The position numbers and the translations under genes are program-made. From Altererythrobacter sp. CAU 1644 (GTDB lineage Bacteria > Pseudomonadota > Alphaproteobacteria > Sphingomonadales > Sphingomonadaceae), in the NCBI RefSeq assembly GCF_029623755.1, contig NZ_CP121106.1, forward strand, positions 1,747,001 through 1,811,000: a stretch of DNA of 64,000 nucleotides, in the 5' to 3' direction. Of the stretch, positions 44,486-54,584 are shown in pieces. Every line of letters starts with the position of its first letter. Positions within the stretch are counted from its first letter, which is position 1. The notes under the pieces were generated by a model. It was given only the letters and a program-made list of their open reading frames with translations. It was not told where the DNA came from and did no database searches.

Positions 44486-45769
44486 ATGAACAAGTCATTG
44501 CTATCGGGCGCTTTCCTCCTTCCACTTGCGGGCCTGGCCTTGTCAGGCTGTGCAACCGTGAGCGAGGACGATCCTACAACGCCGCCAGCCCAGGTCGTCG
44601 CCGAAGAGGGACAGATGACCGTGCTGCCCATGGGCGCAAAGCTCGAACCGAGCGGTTTCATATCGATCGGCGAAGTTCTGGCGACCCCTTATCCGGCCAA
44701 CCCTCCGCCGGAACCGGCTTCGATCGATAGCTTCGCGCGCCGCCTCTCCGATGCATCCCCAGAGGAACAGGCTCGCTTGTGGGAAGAGGCAAACGGGTCG
44801 GAGGAATTCCAGGCCGAAGTCCAGCGACTGCAGCAGGTCTTGAGTGCGCAGGAAGCCGGCAACTTCGTCCAGATCAATCTGCTTCGCGACGAGAGCTCGA
44901 CCTCCGATCCGCAAACGCTGCTGGGCGCCGAGGTCTGGTTCAAGCGCGACGCTGCCAAGACGCTGGCGAAATACACCGACAGGCCCGACATCTTCGCACG
45001 GCAAGGCGGGATGACCGAGGGCGAACGCGAAGCGCTGTCGCAAGTCTGGATCGCGCGCGTCCAGGAAATGAAATGGCCCTCTGCCATCAGCAGTGACCCG
45101 AAGCGGGGCATCATCGAGGTCGAGACCGGGGTGACCGAAGAGAAATTCCGCCAGGCTGCGAGGGATAAGGGGTGGACCTGGGGCGATGAAGTGAAGTTCA
45201 CCTTCGCTGCGCCGCCGCCGCCGGCCTTTCTCGAAGACGGGATTGCGTCGCTGTTGCGCACCTTCACCCGCAGCGAGAACTCACCCGTGATCCAGCTCGC
45301 TGCGCTGGGCATCGGCCGCGTAGTCCTCGAGGACGGATGCTTCCGCCTCGACCGCGGCATGCATGATCAGCCATCGCCGTTGGTGATGTTCGGTTACGAC
45401 ACGCAGCTTGGGCTCGATGAAGAAGGCTATCTGATCGCCCGCACAGGCGACGGATGGGCGGCCGAAACATACCGCATCGGGGAGATGGGCGCATGGGGCG
45501 GCCCCAATGGCTACGATGACGACAGCGCTGCCGTACGTGAGCTGCGATCGAAATGCGGCGAGGGCGAGATCGTCAATATCGGCTCGCCCCAGAGCCTGCG
45601 GCTGTTCTCGCTGCCTTTCGACGATTGGCTGAAGGATTACGCGCTCGCCAAGCGGCTCAGCTACGAGGATGCCTGGGTACGTGTGATCGACTGCTACAAG
45701 CGCTATGAGAAGCGTGGACGTAGCGGCCTGGAATTGCGCGACAGGTGCATCACGCAGTTCAACCGGTAG
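44486..45769 (+). CDS. Lipoprotein of unknown function
   Basis: A 427-residue secreted protein with lipobox LSGC (signal SLLSGAFLLPLAGLALSGC). The mature part shows no domain I recognise; it has an N-terminal Pro/Ala/Glu-rich linker (about 25-80), a region with two Cys (EDGCFRLDRG and RSKCGEGE) and a C-terminal DCYKRYEKRGRSGLELRDRC pair that may form a disulfide. ATG 44486 is divergent from lptF. It may be envelope-related by location only. Confidence 0.65.
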   Translation: MNKSLLSGAFLLPLAGLALSGCATVSEDDPTTPPAQVVAEEGQMTVLPMGAKLEPSGFISIGEVLATPYPANPPPEPASIDSFARRLSDASPEEQARLWEEANGSEEFQAEVQRLQQVLSAQEAGNFVQINLLRDESSTSDPQTLLGAEVWFKRDAAKTLAKYTDRPDIFARQGGMTEGEREALSQVWIARVQEMKWPSAISSDPKRGIIEVETGVTEEKFRQAARDKGWTWGDEVKFTFAAPPPPAFLEDGIASLLRTFTRSENSPVIQLAALGIGRVVLEDGCFRLDRGMHDQPSPLVMFGYDTQLGLDEEGYLIARTGDGWAAETYRIGEMGAWGGPNGYDDDSAAVRELRSKCGEGEIVNIGSPQSLRLFSLPFDDWLKDYALAKRLSYEDAWVRVIDCYKRYEKRGRSGLELRDRCITQFNR

Positions 45770-45772
45770 ACC

Positions 45773-46102
45773 TCAGGCCTTCTCCAGCGTGCATTGCAGC
45801 GGGTGCTGGTTCTGCCGGGCGAAATCCATCACCTGGTTCACCTTGGTCTCGGCCACCTCGTAGGGGAAGATCCCGCACACGCCGACACCGCGTTGGTGGA
45901 CGTGGAGCATGACGCGCGTCGCTTCCTCGAGGTCCATCGAGAAGAACCGCTTGAGCACCAGCACGACGAATTCCATCGGCGTGTAGTCGTCGTTGAGCAT
46001 CAGCACCTTGTACTGGCTCGGCTTCTTGGGCCGTGCCTTGGTCTTCGTCGCAACGCCGACCTGGCCATCCGAATCCGCGTCGTCCCCATCGCTGCCCGCC
46101 AT
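45773..46102 (-). CDS. clpS: ClpS, adaptor of the ClpAP protease
   Basis: About 109 residues. The core is canonical: [20 protein letters not shown], then [23 protein letters not shown] and [10 protein letters not shown], which bind N-degron substrates and ClpA. The N-terminal 30 residues are acidic then basic, probably disordered. The start is uncertain: ATG 46102 gives a usual length, but in-frame ATGs at 46162 and 46174 would add 20-24 residues. Confidence 0.9.
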   Translation of the reverse strand: MAGSDGDDADSDGQVGVATKTKARPKKPSQYKVLMLNDDYTPMEFVVLVLKRFFSMDLEEATRVMLHVHQRGVGVCGIFPYEVAETKVNQVMDFARQNQHPLQCTLEKA

Positions 46103-46268
46103 GGCGAAAACCGCCAAGGGTCGGGATCGGGCAAGGGGAAGAGTGGTGTACGGTTCGGTCATGCGTGGGGCCATTATCGTATCGCGATGCAAATTCGCAA
46201 GGTGGTGCGTGCGGCCAATCGCTCGCCTCGTCGCGCTCGGTCTTGCCGCAAACCCCTTAAGGAAGGGC

Positions 46269-46304
46269 AAAAAGAAACCGGACGGACCCACTGGGTCCGC
46301 CCGG
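46269..46304 (-). terminator. Terminator downstream of the phasin gene
   Basis: On the minus strand, a 12-bp stem with one G-U pair (CCGGGCGGACCC / GGGTCCGTCCGG, loop AGT; 46304-46278) is followed by TTTCTTTTT. Confidence 0.85.
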
Positions 46305-46372
46305 CTCTCGTTCACGGGTCGGCGGGGGGAGAGGAGATGCCGACCTCGCTAACTCATCAGATCGCCTGAGGC

Positions 46373-47161
46373 TTAGGCAGCCTTCTTGATCTTTTCAGCA
46401 GCAACGCTGACGCGGCTCGAAATCGGCGCGAAAGCATCGTTGTAAAGCTTGACGAGGGCTTCGGTGCGCTTCGAGCCGAACGAAACGGCGGCGTCGAAGT
46501 TGCGGCGAGCCAGTTCGCCCTGGAGCTGCATGAACTCGGTCGGGGTCTTGACCGAAGCCATCTTCTTGACGTCGGCGGTGACGGTTTCGAGCGCGGTCTT
46601 GCCGGTTTCGATGTCAGCGCGAGCCAGTTCCTGGGCGCCGGCGAAGAAGATCTTGCCCGATTCGACGAGAGCTTCAACGTTGCCCTTGCTGAATTCGGTT
46701 ACCTCGTTGGCATATTCGCCGGTCTTGGCGAAAGCGGTCTTGGCGCGAGCCTGGACGTCCGAAGCGACTTCCTTGGCGGTCTTGGTGAAATCGGTGGTCT
46801 TTGCAGTGGCCATGATCTTGTCCTTGATTTGAAAAACTGGGTTGGAAGCGGTGTTCTTGGCGGCAGCCTTCTTCGGCGCGGCCTTCTTTGCGACAGCCAC
46901 CTTCTTCGGGGCAGGCTTCTTCGCAGCAATCTTCTTAGGCGCAGCCTTCTTGGCGGCGACCTTCTTCTTGGGAGCGGCCTTCTTCTTGGCCGGGGCCTTG
47001 ACGGCCTTCTTGACGGCTTCGACCTTCACTTCGGCCTTGGGCGCGTCAGCTTCGACTGCCTTTTCGACAGCCGTTTCACTTACCTTGTTCTTCGCAGCTG
47101 CTTCGGCATAAGCCTTCTCGGCAGCGGCATCGATCTTCGAAATGTTGGCGTTGTCAGCCAT
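46373..47161 (-). CDS. phaP: Phasin with histone-H1-like Ala/Lys/Pro N-terminal domain
   Basis: A 262-residue protein in two parts. Residues about 35-105 are made of AAPKK/VAAKK/KPAPKK-type repeats, as in histone H1 and the DNA-binding tail of PhaF. Residues about 115-260 form a phasin domain (helical, Ala-rich; YANEVTEFSKGNVEALVESGKIFFAGAQEL, then TPTEFMQLQGELARRNFD). Phasins coat PHA granules; the basic part may attach granules to the nucleoid, as PhaF/PhaM do (inference). It sits just downstream of phaC on the same strand with its own control region. The start is ATG 47161. Confidence 0.85.
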   Translation of the reverse strand: MADNANISKIDAAAEKAYAEAAAKNKVSETAVEKAVEADAPKAEVKVEAVKKAVKAPAKKKAAPKKKVAAKKAAPKKIAAKKPAPKKVAVAKKAAPKKAAAKNTASNPVFQIKDKIMATAKTTDFTKTAKEVASDVQARAKTAFAKTGEYANEVTEFSKGNVEALVESGKIFFAGAQELARADIETGKTALETVTADVKKMASVKTPTEFMQLQGELARRNFDAAVSFGSKRTEALVKLYNDAFAPISSRVSVAAEKIKKAA

Positions 47162-47176
47162 GGAAACCTCGCTTTA

Positions 47177-47239
47177 TGTTGCACTGCACAAAATAGGCAT
47201 TGCACCTGCGAAGTCAAGGATTTTTTGTGCACTGCACAA
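47177..47239. promoter_or_regulatory. Two TGCACTGCA operator-like sites upstream of the phasin gene
   Basis: TTGCACTGCACAA (47179-47191) and the near-perfect palindrome TTGTGCACTGCACAA (47225-47239, arms TTGTGCA/TGCACAA around one base) share the core TGCACTGCA. They resemble the TGC-N3-GCA sites bound by PhaR/PhbF repressors of phasin genes. A third half-like TTGCACCTGC lies between them. Confidence 0.55.
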
Positions 47240-47269
47240 TAAACTGAGATAGACCGTGTTTACAGTGGG

Positions 47270-49159
47270 TTAGCGCGTTTTCACGTAGCGACCGGGCGCA
47301 TCCTCGATCACTTTATCGCCCTTGCCGCCGGGCTTGCGCTTTCCTTTGGCGGGGACTTTCTTGGCCCCGTGGCTTTCAAGCCAGTCGAGCCAGTGCGGCC
47401 ACCAGCTGCCGGGGTGCTCATCCGCTCCTTCGACATATTCTTTGAGCGAAGCAGCGGAGCTGTCGCCGGTCCAGTACTGGTATTTGTTGGCGGCCGGCGG
47501 ATTTACAACCCCTGCGATATGGCCCGAGCCGGCGAGCAGGAAAGTGACGGGGCCTTTGAAGTGGCGGGTTGCGCGCCACACGCTTGCAGCTGGCGCGATG
47601 TGGTCTTCCTTGCCCGCCTGGATATAGGCCGGTGTCTCGATCCTTGTGAGGTCGATCGGCGTGCCGTCGGCCGACAGCGCATCGGGAACGACCAGCTTGT
47701 TGTCGCGATAGAGGTCGCGCAAATAGTCCCGGTGCCACTTGGCCGGCAGGTTGGTGACGTCGCCGTTCCAATGCAGCAGGTCGAAGGCCGGATAGTCTTC
47801 GCCCAGCAGGTAGTTGTTGACGACGTAGTTCCAGATCAGGTCCTTGCCGCGCAGCGCGTTGAAGGTGGCGGCAAGGTAGCGCCCGTCGAGATAGCCTTCG
47901 CTCGAGAGCTTGCCGATCATCTCCAGCTGGCCGTCGTCGATGAAGGTCTTGAGCTCGCCGCTCTTCTCGAAATCGACCTGGGCGGTGAAGAAGGTGGCGC
48001 TCTTGACCTTGTCGGCCTCGTCGCGCCGAGCGAGTACGGCAAGCGTGGCAGCGAGCGTGGTGCCCGCCACGCAATAGCCGATGGTGTGGACGCTCGGGAC
48101 GTTCAGCCGGTCGCGGACGTGATCGATCGCTTCGATCTGGCTGCGGATATAGTCGTCCCACACCACGTCCTTCATGCTCGCGTCGGCCGATTTCCAGCTG
48201 ACGACGAACACGGTGATGCCCTGATCGACCGCCCATTTGATGAAGCTCTTTTTCGGCGTCAGGTCGAGAATGTAGAAGCGGTTGATCCACGGCGGGAAGA
48301 TGACGAGCGGGGTCTCGTAGACCTCCTCGGTTGAGGGGCTGTACTGGACCAATTGGTAGAGCGGGGTCTCGTGCACCACCTTGCCGGGCGTCGCGGCCAG
48401 ATTCTCGCCCAGGGTGAAGGCATCGCTATCCGTATGCGTCAGCTGGCCGCGCCGCAGATCGTTGATCAGGTGCTGCATCCCGCGCACCAGGTTCTGCCCC
48501 TTGGTCTCGATTGTCCGCTTCATCACCACCGGGTTGGTGAGCAGGAAATTGTCCGGGCTCATCGCCTCCACCAGCATGGTGGTCGCGAATTCGAGCTGCT
48601 TGCGCTTGTCGGGCGCAATACCCTCAACATCCCGCGCCGCCTTGGTGAAGTATTCGGCAAGCATCAGGTAGGTCTGGTGAAGCAGGGCGAATGCGGGGTG
48701 GTCCTGCCATGCCGGGTCGGCGAACCGGCGGTCCTTGCGCGGCAGGTCGGGCTTATCCTCGGGATCGCCGCCCGCCATGAAGCGGGTGAAGACGCTCTGC
48801 CACATCTGCATCGCATCGCCTGCCATCTTCTGCGCGCTTTCGAGCGGGGCCATCGGCACCTGCTTGGCCAGGCTCTGCGTCATCAGCATCCATTGCGCCG
48901 GATCCATCGGATTGGCACCGGCCATGTCCTTCTGTGCGCGCTCTTGCACGAATTCGAGCCACATGCGCTGGAGTTCGCCGGCGACCTTGGCCCATTCGGC
49001 CATGTCCCCAGGTGCCATGGTGGCACTCGGAATCGCGCCTGAGAGCCCCTGAGGGGTCATCTGGCCGAACATCTCGCGCATGGCTTCGCCCTGCATATCG
49101 AAGAATGCCCGGAAGGGCTCGGCCTGCTTGCCCCAGAATTCGTTCGTATCGTTTGCCAT
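47270..49159 (-). CDS. phaC: Class I poly(3-hydroxyalkanoate) synthase
   Basis: A 629-residue PHA synthase polymerising 3-hydroxyacyl-CoA. The catalytic domain (about 230-600) contains PPWINRFYILDL, the lipase-like box GYCVAGTT with catalytic cysteine near 363, the acid region around GKEDHIAP and the catalytic histidine in GSGHIAGVVNPP. Class I is supported by length and the absence of a phaE/phaR partner. ATG 49159 is preferred over a TTG two codons upstream. The C-terminus is Lys/Gly-rich (KVPAKGKRKPGGKGDK). Confidence 0.94.
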   Translation of the reverse strand: MANDTNEFWGKQAEPFRAFFDMQGEAMREMFGQMTPQGLSGAIPSATMAPGDMAEWAKVAGELQRMWLEFVQERAQKDMAGANPMDPAQWMLMTQSLAKQVPMAPLESAQKMAGDAMQMWQSVFTRFMAGGDPEDKPDLPRKDRRFADPAWQDHPAFALLHQTYLMLAEYFTKAARDVEGIAPDKRKQLEFATTMLVEAMSPDNFLLTNPVVMKRTIETKGQNLVRGMQHLINDLRRGQLTHTDSDAFTLGENLAATPGKVVHETPLYQLVQYSPSTEEVYETPLVIFPPWINRFYILDLTPKKSFIKWAVDQGITVFVVSWKSADASMKDVVWDDYIRSQIEAIDHVRDRLNVPSVHTIGYCVAGTTLAATLAVLARRDEADKVKSATFFTAQVDFEKSGELKTFIDDGQLEMIGKLSSEGYLDGRYLAATFNALRGKDLIWNYVVNNYLLGEDYPAFDLLHWNGDVTNLPAKWHRDYLRDLYRDNKLVVPDALSADGTPIDLTRIETPAYIQAGKEDHIAPAASVWRATRHFKGPVTFLLAGSGHIAGVVNPPAANKYQYWTGDSSAASLKEYVEGADEHPGSWWPHWLDWLESHGAKKVPAKGKRKPGGKGDKVIEDAPGRYVKTR

Positions 49160-49305
49160 GCCCAATCAATGCCTTTGTCGCGCAGGAATGTCCCTTGTGC
49201 TTAAGTCGGACATAGCGAAAGTGCCTTCCAACTGCATCCGATATATGCGTAGATTCGTATGCAGGGCGATCGTTCCGGTCGCGCGACAACCAGAAGAAGG
49301 ACACC

Positions 49306-50505
<1,200 letters not shown>

Positions 50506-50610
50506 TAAGGTATTGTAAAATAGAGTTAGTATAGATTCACACTCGTAAAATGTGAGTTGGTTAACATCTATGATACGATGATTCTGCCGATTGATGTTGA
50601 GGAGAAGCAG

Positions 50611-51168
50611 ATGTCTTCCGCAGCCACGCGGCCGCTGACCGACCGTCAGCAGGCAGTGATGGAGCGAATTGACCGGCGCGTCCCGATCAAGGTGATCGCG
50701 CAGGAACTTGGCGTATCCGAAACCCGCATTAACCAGCACATCCGAGCCCTGAAGGATATCTACAGGGCAGAAAGCCTCAACGAGCTGGTTGAGGTTTACC
50801 GTGTGGAGACCCAGTCGCCCGAAGATGGTGAAGGGGGCTTTAGCGAAACTTCATATACAAAAAATCAGGTCCCCTCAGGACACTCCGTCAGCGACAACCC
50901 GCGGCGGGTCGACCCGGGAGAGATCGTCTTTGGCGATGTCTTACCACTGGATCATCTCGCTCCGTGGGAGCGACTGGATGAGCCGAGGGTTGTCCCCGGG
51001 GTGCTCGATGGCGATCATGCCGTACTCGTGCGCTTCGCGATAATCGTTGGGATCGCGTTCGGCATTCTCGCCGCGGTGATCCTGGCGGTAACGGCCACAA
51101 TGGCCGTGAGCGAAGCTCTCGAGGGCAAGGCAGCCATCCCTGCGGATTATTCACGACCTGACGTTTGA
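50611..51168 (+). CDS. LuxR-type HTH protein with C-terminal membrane anchor
   Basis: A 185-residue protein. Residues about 8-65 form a LuxR-like helix-turn-helix (LTDRQQAVMERID, IKVIAQELGVSETRINQHIRALKDIY). A polar linker of about 80 residues follows, then one membrane helix (VLVRFAIIVGIAFGILAAVILAV, about 143-165) and a short tail. There is no sensor domain. Membrane-tethered HTH proteins are unusual. ATG 50611 has a strong GAGGAGAAG site; the upstream ATG at 50557 lacks one. It leads a group of five rightward small genes. Confidence 0.72.
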   Translation: MSSAATRPLTDRQQAVMERIDRRVPIKVIAQELGVSETRINQHIRALKDIYRAESLNELVEVYRVETQSPEDGEGGFSETSYTKNQVPSGHSVSDNPRRVDPGEIVFGDVLPLDHLAPWERLDEPRVVPGVLDGDHAVLVRFAIIVGIAFGILAAVILAVTATMAVSEALEGKAAIPADYSRPDV

Positions 51169-51192
51169 GCGCGGCGGGTCAGGAGACTGCCC

Positions 51193-51525
51193 ATGACCGA
51201 CCGGATCCTCAACGACGCCTACAACCTCAAGAAGCTGATGCGCGAAGCCGAAGCGCTTGCCGATGAATCGATGCTGGCCTTCGCCAAGCTCAAGCAAGCC
51301 ATGCTGATCGCCCGTCAGAACCCTGCCATCGAAGTCGATACCGGCCAGCGCGCACTGATGCGCCTCAACCAGGCCGAACAACATGCCATGTCGATGTCGA
51401 CCAGCCTGCTGCGCGTCCACGATGAGCTGAGCAAGGTTGCCCGCGAAAAAGCATCAGGCGACGAAGGCGTGCCGACGGAGATTACGCCGTCAGCGATCGC
51501 CGACGAACGGACTGTTGTTTCCTAA
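51193..51525 (+). CDS. Conserved hypothetical helical protein
   Basis: A 110-residue, mostly alpha-helical, soluble protein (LNDAYNLKKLMREAEALADESM, LNQAEQHAMSMSTSLLRVHDEL) with a disordered acidic C-terminus. I recognise no domain. ATG 51193 follows GGAGACTGCCC. It lies 24 bp after the membrane-tethered HTH gene and is probably co-transcribed. Confidence 0.65.
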   Translation: MTDRILNDAYNLKKLMREAEALADESMLAFAKLKQAMLIARQNPAIEVDTGQRALMRLNQAEQHAMSMSTSLLRVHDELSKVAREKASGDEGVPTEITPSAIADERTVVS

Positions 51526-51549
51526 CTGCCGCTAGGCCAATCCTGTGGC

Positions 51550-52062
51550 ATGCTAGATCTTATCTTCATCTATCGGGCCGAGGTACAAACCTACGGCGCC
51601 TTGATCCTGTGTCTGGCTATGCTGCGATGGGGAGGCGGGCCGGAACGCGCCGTAGCGCTGACCTGGCTAATCGGTATCGAGGCGGTGGATTGGGTCTATC
51701 ACGCGATTTCGGGTGCTAATTACGTGCTTGAGTCGATAGACCCTTTCCATGCCGCGCTCGATGTAGCCGTCGCAATCGCCTTCGTGATCATCGCACTATA
51801 CGCCAACCGGCTGTATCCCTTGGTGATTGCGGCCTTCCAGCTGCTTTCGGCGACATCTCACCTTACCCGCGAACTGGTCGAATCCATCACCCCGATCGCT
51901 TACGCGGTCATGGTGTTCGCGCCATCATGGGGCATTCTCGTCGCGATGATCCTGGGCTTTGCTCGGCACCTGCGAAGGCGCAAGGAATTTGGTGACTACC
52001 GGGGCTGGCGTGGACAGCCCCCTTTCTTTCTCGGTCGTCTCTGTCCGAGCCCGGCGAGCTGA
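51550..52062 (+). CDS. Hypothetical four-helix membrane protein
   Basis: A 170-residue protein with about four hydrophobic helices (for example FHAALDVAVAIAFVIIALYA and AYAVMVFAPSWGILVAMILGF) and a basic C-terminus (ARHLRRRKEF). It has no known family. It starts with ATG 51550, 24 bp after the previous gene. Confidence 0.6.
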   Translation: MLDLIFIYRAEVQTYGALILCLAMLRWGGGPERAVALTWLIGIEAVDWVYHAISGANYVLESIDPFHAALDVAVAIAFVIIALYANRLYPLVIAAFQLLSATSHLTRELVESITPIAYAVMVFAPSWGILVAMILGFARHLRRRKEFGDYRGWRGQPPFFLGRLCPSPAS

Positions 52063-52083
52063 TCGAATGGGAAGGTCGCAACA

Positions 52084-52500
52084 GTGAATGCAATTGCCAC
52101 CGTCGCCGTTCCGGACGCGAACACCCGCGCGCGAAGCGACGTGATCGTCGAATTTTTCAGGATGCGCCTGGTGCCGGAAGCCAGCCGGCAGGAAAACTTC
52201 CACGCGCTGTTCCTGGATTCGAAACGGCGGCTCGTCGGAGAGAAGGCCATCCGTGGTCATAGCTCGGACTGCATCCGCACCCGTTCGCGCGAGATTTTTG
52301 CCGAAGCCCTGGCCGCAAGGGCGAGCGGACTCATCATCGCCCACAACCACCCTTCCGGCCATTGCAAGCCCAGCCGAGCCGATATCGAGGCCACCCGCAA
52401 GCTCTCGGACATAGCGCGCGCACTCGACATCGAACTGCTCGATCACCTCATCATAACCGATGCCAGCGCCTACTCGATGCGCGCAGGAGGACTTCTTTGA
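52084..52500 (+). CDS. RadC-like JAB/MPN-domain protein, lacking the HhH domain
   Basis: A 138-residue JAB domain with the metallo-isopeptidase-like motif HNHPSG followed by S and D at the expected spacing (HNHPSGHCKPSRADIEAT). Full-length RadC proteins are about 225 residues with N-terminal helix-hairpin-helix; that part is absent here. RadC-type JAB proteins are common near mobile DNA and defence genes; activity is unknown. The start is GTG 52084 with GGAAGG 13 bases ahead. The next gene overlaps its stop. Confidence 0.75.
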   Translation: MNAIATVAVPDANTRARSDVIVEFFRMRLVPEASRQENFHALFLDSKRRLVGEKAIRGHSSDCIRTRSREIFAEALAARASGLIIAHNHPSGHCKPSRADIEATRKLSDIARALDIELLDHLIITDASAYSMRAGGLL

Positions 52501-52889
52501 CTACACGCGCCGCATGCGATCTTTCGCGCGAGGCCGATCAATTGCTGCCACGTTTCCGCGAGGTCGGGGACGTGACACTTGACCTGTTGCATCGCGACGG
52601 CCGGGTCGAGGATAGCTGGCTCGGCCTTCATCCACGGGAATTCGAGCTGATCTGGAGACTTGCCCAGCAGCCGGGGGAGCGGCTTACCCGACGTCAGCTG
52701 CTTTCCGAGGTGTGGCGCATCCAACACGAACCGCACACCAACAGTGTTGCCGTCCATGTCGCCCGGGTCAGGTCCAAGCTGTCGCACTTCGGACTGGCGC
52801 AACTGATCGTAACCCATCCAGAAGGTGGGTATCTGATCGATGCACCTCCGGGACCGAGTTCCTACCGCTTCACCAGCACCCGCACGTAG
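52497..52889 (+). CDS. OmpR-type winged-helix DNA-binding protein without receiver
   Basis: A 130-residue protein: about 25 helical residues, then a winged-helix domain (Trans_reg_C type) with LHPREFELIWRLAQQPGERLTRRQLLSEVW, HTNSVAVHVARVRSKL and GGYLID, all characteristic. There is no receiver domain. It starts with TTG 52497 just inside the RadC-like stop, with a perfect AGGAGG six bases ahead, so the two are coupled. Confidence 0.75.
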   Translation: MTTRAACDLSREADQLLPRFREVGDVTLDLLHRDGRVEDSWLGLHPREFELIWRLAQQPGERLTRRQLLSEVWRIQHEPHTNSVAVHVARVRSKLSHFGLAQLIVTHPEGGYLIDAPPGPSSYRFTSTRT

Positions 52890-52970
52890 ATTGGGGCGCG
52901 AAGCCGCGCTGGACAGGGCCCATTGCCGGTGCCACCCTTGCGCACGCAAATTCAATCACGGGGCCACGAC

Positions 52971-53777
52971 ATGACAATGCTTCCAAACGAGCGGGTATCG
53001 ATAGATCTTGGCGATGATGGCGTCGCGCAGGTGCGGCTGATTCGCGGCGACAAGATGAACGCGCTCGACCCGGAGATGTTCGAACGCATCATCGAGGCAG
53101 GTCATGTCCTGCACAAGATGAAGGGCGTCCGTGCGGTGGTGCTGTCTGGGGAGGGCCGCGCCTTTTGCGCCGGTCTCGACCTGTCGAATTTCGGTCGCCA
53201 GCCTGCGCCTGACGAGCCGGACCTGACCGAGCGCACCCATGGCAATTCCAACCGCGCCCAGCAGGCGGCGATGGTCTGGCGCAAGCTGCCTGTCCCCGTC
53301 ATCGCCTCGGTTCACGGGGTCTGCTTCGGGGGCGGGCTCCAGATCGCCAGTGGTGCCGACATCCGCGTGGTCCATCCCGAGACGCGCATGGCGATCATGG
53401 AAATGCGCTGGGGCCTCGTCCCCGACATGGGCGGCTATGTCCTGTGGCGCGGCCTCGTGCGTGACGACGTGCTGCGCGAGCTCGTCTACACCAACCGCGA
53501 ATTCACCGGGGCGGAAGCCAAGGAATACGGCCTCGCCACGCATGTCGACGAGAACCCACATGCGCGCGCGACCGCCATCGCGGCCGAGATTGCCAACCGC
53601 AACCCGCATGCGATCCGTGCGGCCAAGCGGCTCCATGCCGGGATGGTCGACCGTGAAACCGATGCGATCCTGCTCGAAGAGAGCATTGAGCAGCATGCCA
53701 TTATCCGGTCACGCAACCAGGTCGAGGCCGTGATGGCGGGTATGGAGAAACGTGCGCCGAAGTTCGACGACGTCTGA
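52971..53777 (+). CDS. Crotonase / enoyl-CoA hydratase family protein
   Basis: A 268-residue crotonase-fold protein: GDKMNALDPEMF, LSGEGRAFCAGLDLSNF (oxyanion hole region) and SVHGVCFGGGLQIASGADIRVV followed by MRWGLVPDMGG. The paired catalytic glutamates of true hydratases are not both obvious, so the exact reaction is open. ATG 52971 is preferred over an upstream ATG at 52923. Confidence 0.82.
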   Translation: MTMLPNERVSIDLGDDGVAQVRLIRGDKMNALDPEMFERIIEAGHVLHKMKGVRAVVLSGEGRAFCAGLDLSNFGRQPAPDEPDLTERTHGNSNRAQQAAMVWRKLPVPVIASVHGVCFGGGLQIASGADIRVVHPETRMAIMEMRWGLVPDMGGYVLWRGLVRDDVLRELVYTNREFTGAEAKEYGLATHVDENPHARATAIAAEIANRNPHAIRAAKRLHAGMVDRETDAILLEESIEQHAIIRSRNQVEAVMAGMEKRAPKFDDV

Positions 53778-53804
53778 AAACCACACGAAGCCCCGATCCG
53801 GCGC

Positions 53805-54584
53805 TCAACCGAAGATGGCGACCGACTGCAGCCCGCTGATCACCTGCACTCCGTTGGTATTCCACATCGAGAGCCTTTCGCTCGAATAGCCGTGATCGGC
53901 ATGTTCGCTGCGCGTTTCGCCCAGCCACCAGCCATCGCGGGTGGTGGGGTTCGGCTCGAGCAGGTTGAGCGACCAGTTGATCGAGCTGATCGGCCCCTGC
54001 CGTTGCATTCTCCGCATAGCACCGGGTGGCAGCGTATCGCCCAGCAGGATCATCGCACTGACCGGGTCTAGCGCATCGCGTTCAACCAGACGGAACCAGC
54101 GCCTGACGACGGGCTCGCCCGGACCGGAGGATTCCTGGGCGCGGCGCATCTCGAAATTCTCTTTCAGGAACGACGGGCCGCGTTCGAGGCTCAGCGGTTC
54201 GAAAGCCTCTGGCGCGCCCGGCCAATCCTGCACCTGCGAAGCGGGATGGATCGCGTTCGGTTCGCGCTCGGCACCGAACAGCCAGAAAGCGGTCAGCGCG
54301 AGCTTGCCTTCGCAATGGATCTCGCTGCGTACCTGCGTGACATTGCGACCCTCGCGCATGATCTCGGCCGCGAGTTCGACCTTGCTCCCGATCGGCGCGA
54401 CGAAGCCGATCTGGGCGGCGCGCAGCGGTGGCAGGTCGGGGAAGGCGCGCTTTGCCATCGTGTAGGCGATGAGCGCCGAGGCTCCGCCATAGAGCGTGCG
54501 CCCCTGTTGCCAGCTCGAGGCGGCAGATAGCGTTGCCGGGCCGGCCCTGCCGGTGACGGGTTCTAGAAGCGCGCGGACACTCAT
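53805..54584 (-). CDS. Acyl-CoA thioesterase-like (double hotdog) protein
   Basis: A 259-residue protein of the TesB-like acyl-CoA thioesterase family: N-terminal hotdog with QGRTLYGGASALIAYTMAKR and LPPLRAAQIGFVAPIGSKVEL; C-terminal hotdog with SINWSLNLLEPNPTTRDGWWLGETRSEHADHGYSSERLSMWN. It probably hydrolyses acyl-CoA, fitting the adjacent convergent crotonase gene. I chose ATG 54584, because AGGAGG sits seven bases ahead of it and only one base ahead of the other ATG at 54590. Confidence 0.8.
   Translation of the reverse strand: MSVRALLEPVTGRAGPATLSAASSWQQGRTLYGGASALIAYTMAKRAFPDLPPLRAAQIGFVAPIGSKVELAAEIMREGRNVTQVRSEIHCEGKLALTAFWLFGAEREPNAIHPASQVQDWPGAPEAFEPLSLERGPSFLKENFEMRRAQESSGPGEPVVRRWFRLVERDALDPVSAMILLGDTLPPGAMRRMQRQGPISSINWSLNLLEPNPTTRDGWWLGETRSEHADHGYSSERLSMWNTNGVQVISGLQSVAIFG

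Noticed and set aside
46840..47060. Repeat array resembling tandem DNA repeats
   Set aside because: The repeats are Ala/Lys/Pro codons inside the phasin gene and not spaced as a CRISPR or satellite array.
52084..52500. Full-length RadC DNA repair protein
   Set aside because: The helix-hairpin-helix domain is absent and the preceding gene is an unrelated membrane protein, so it is called RadC-like only.
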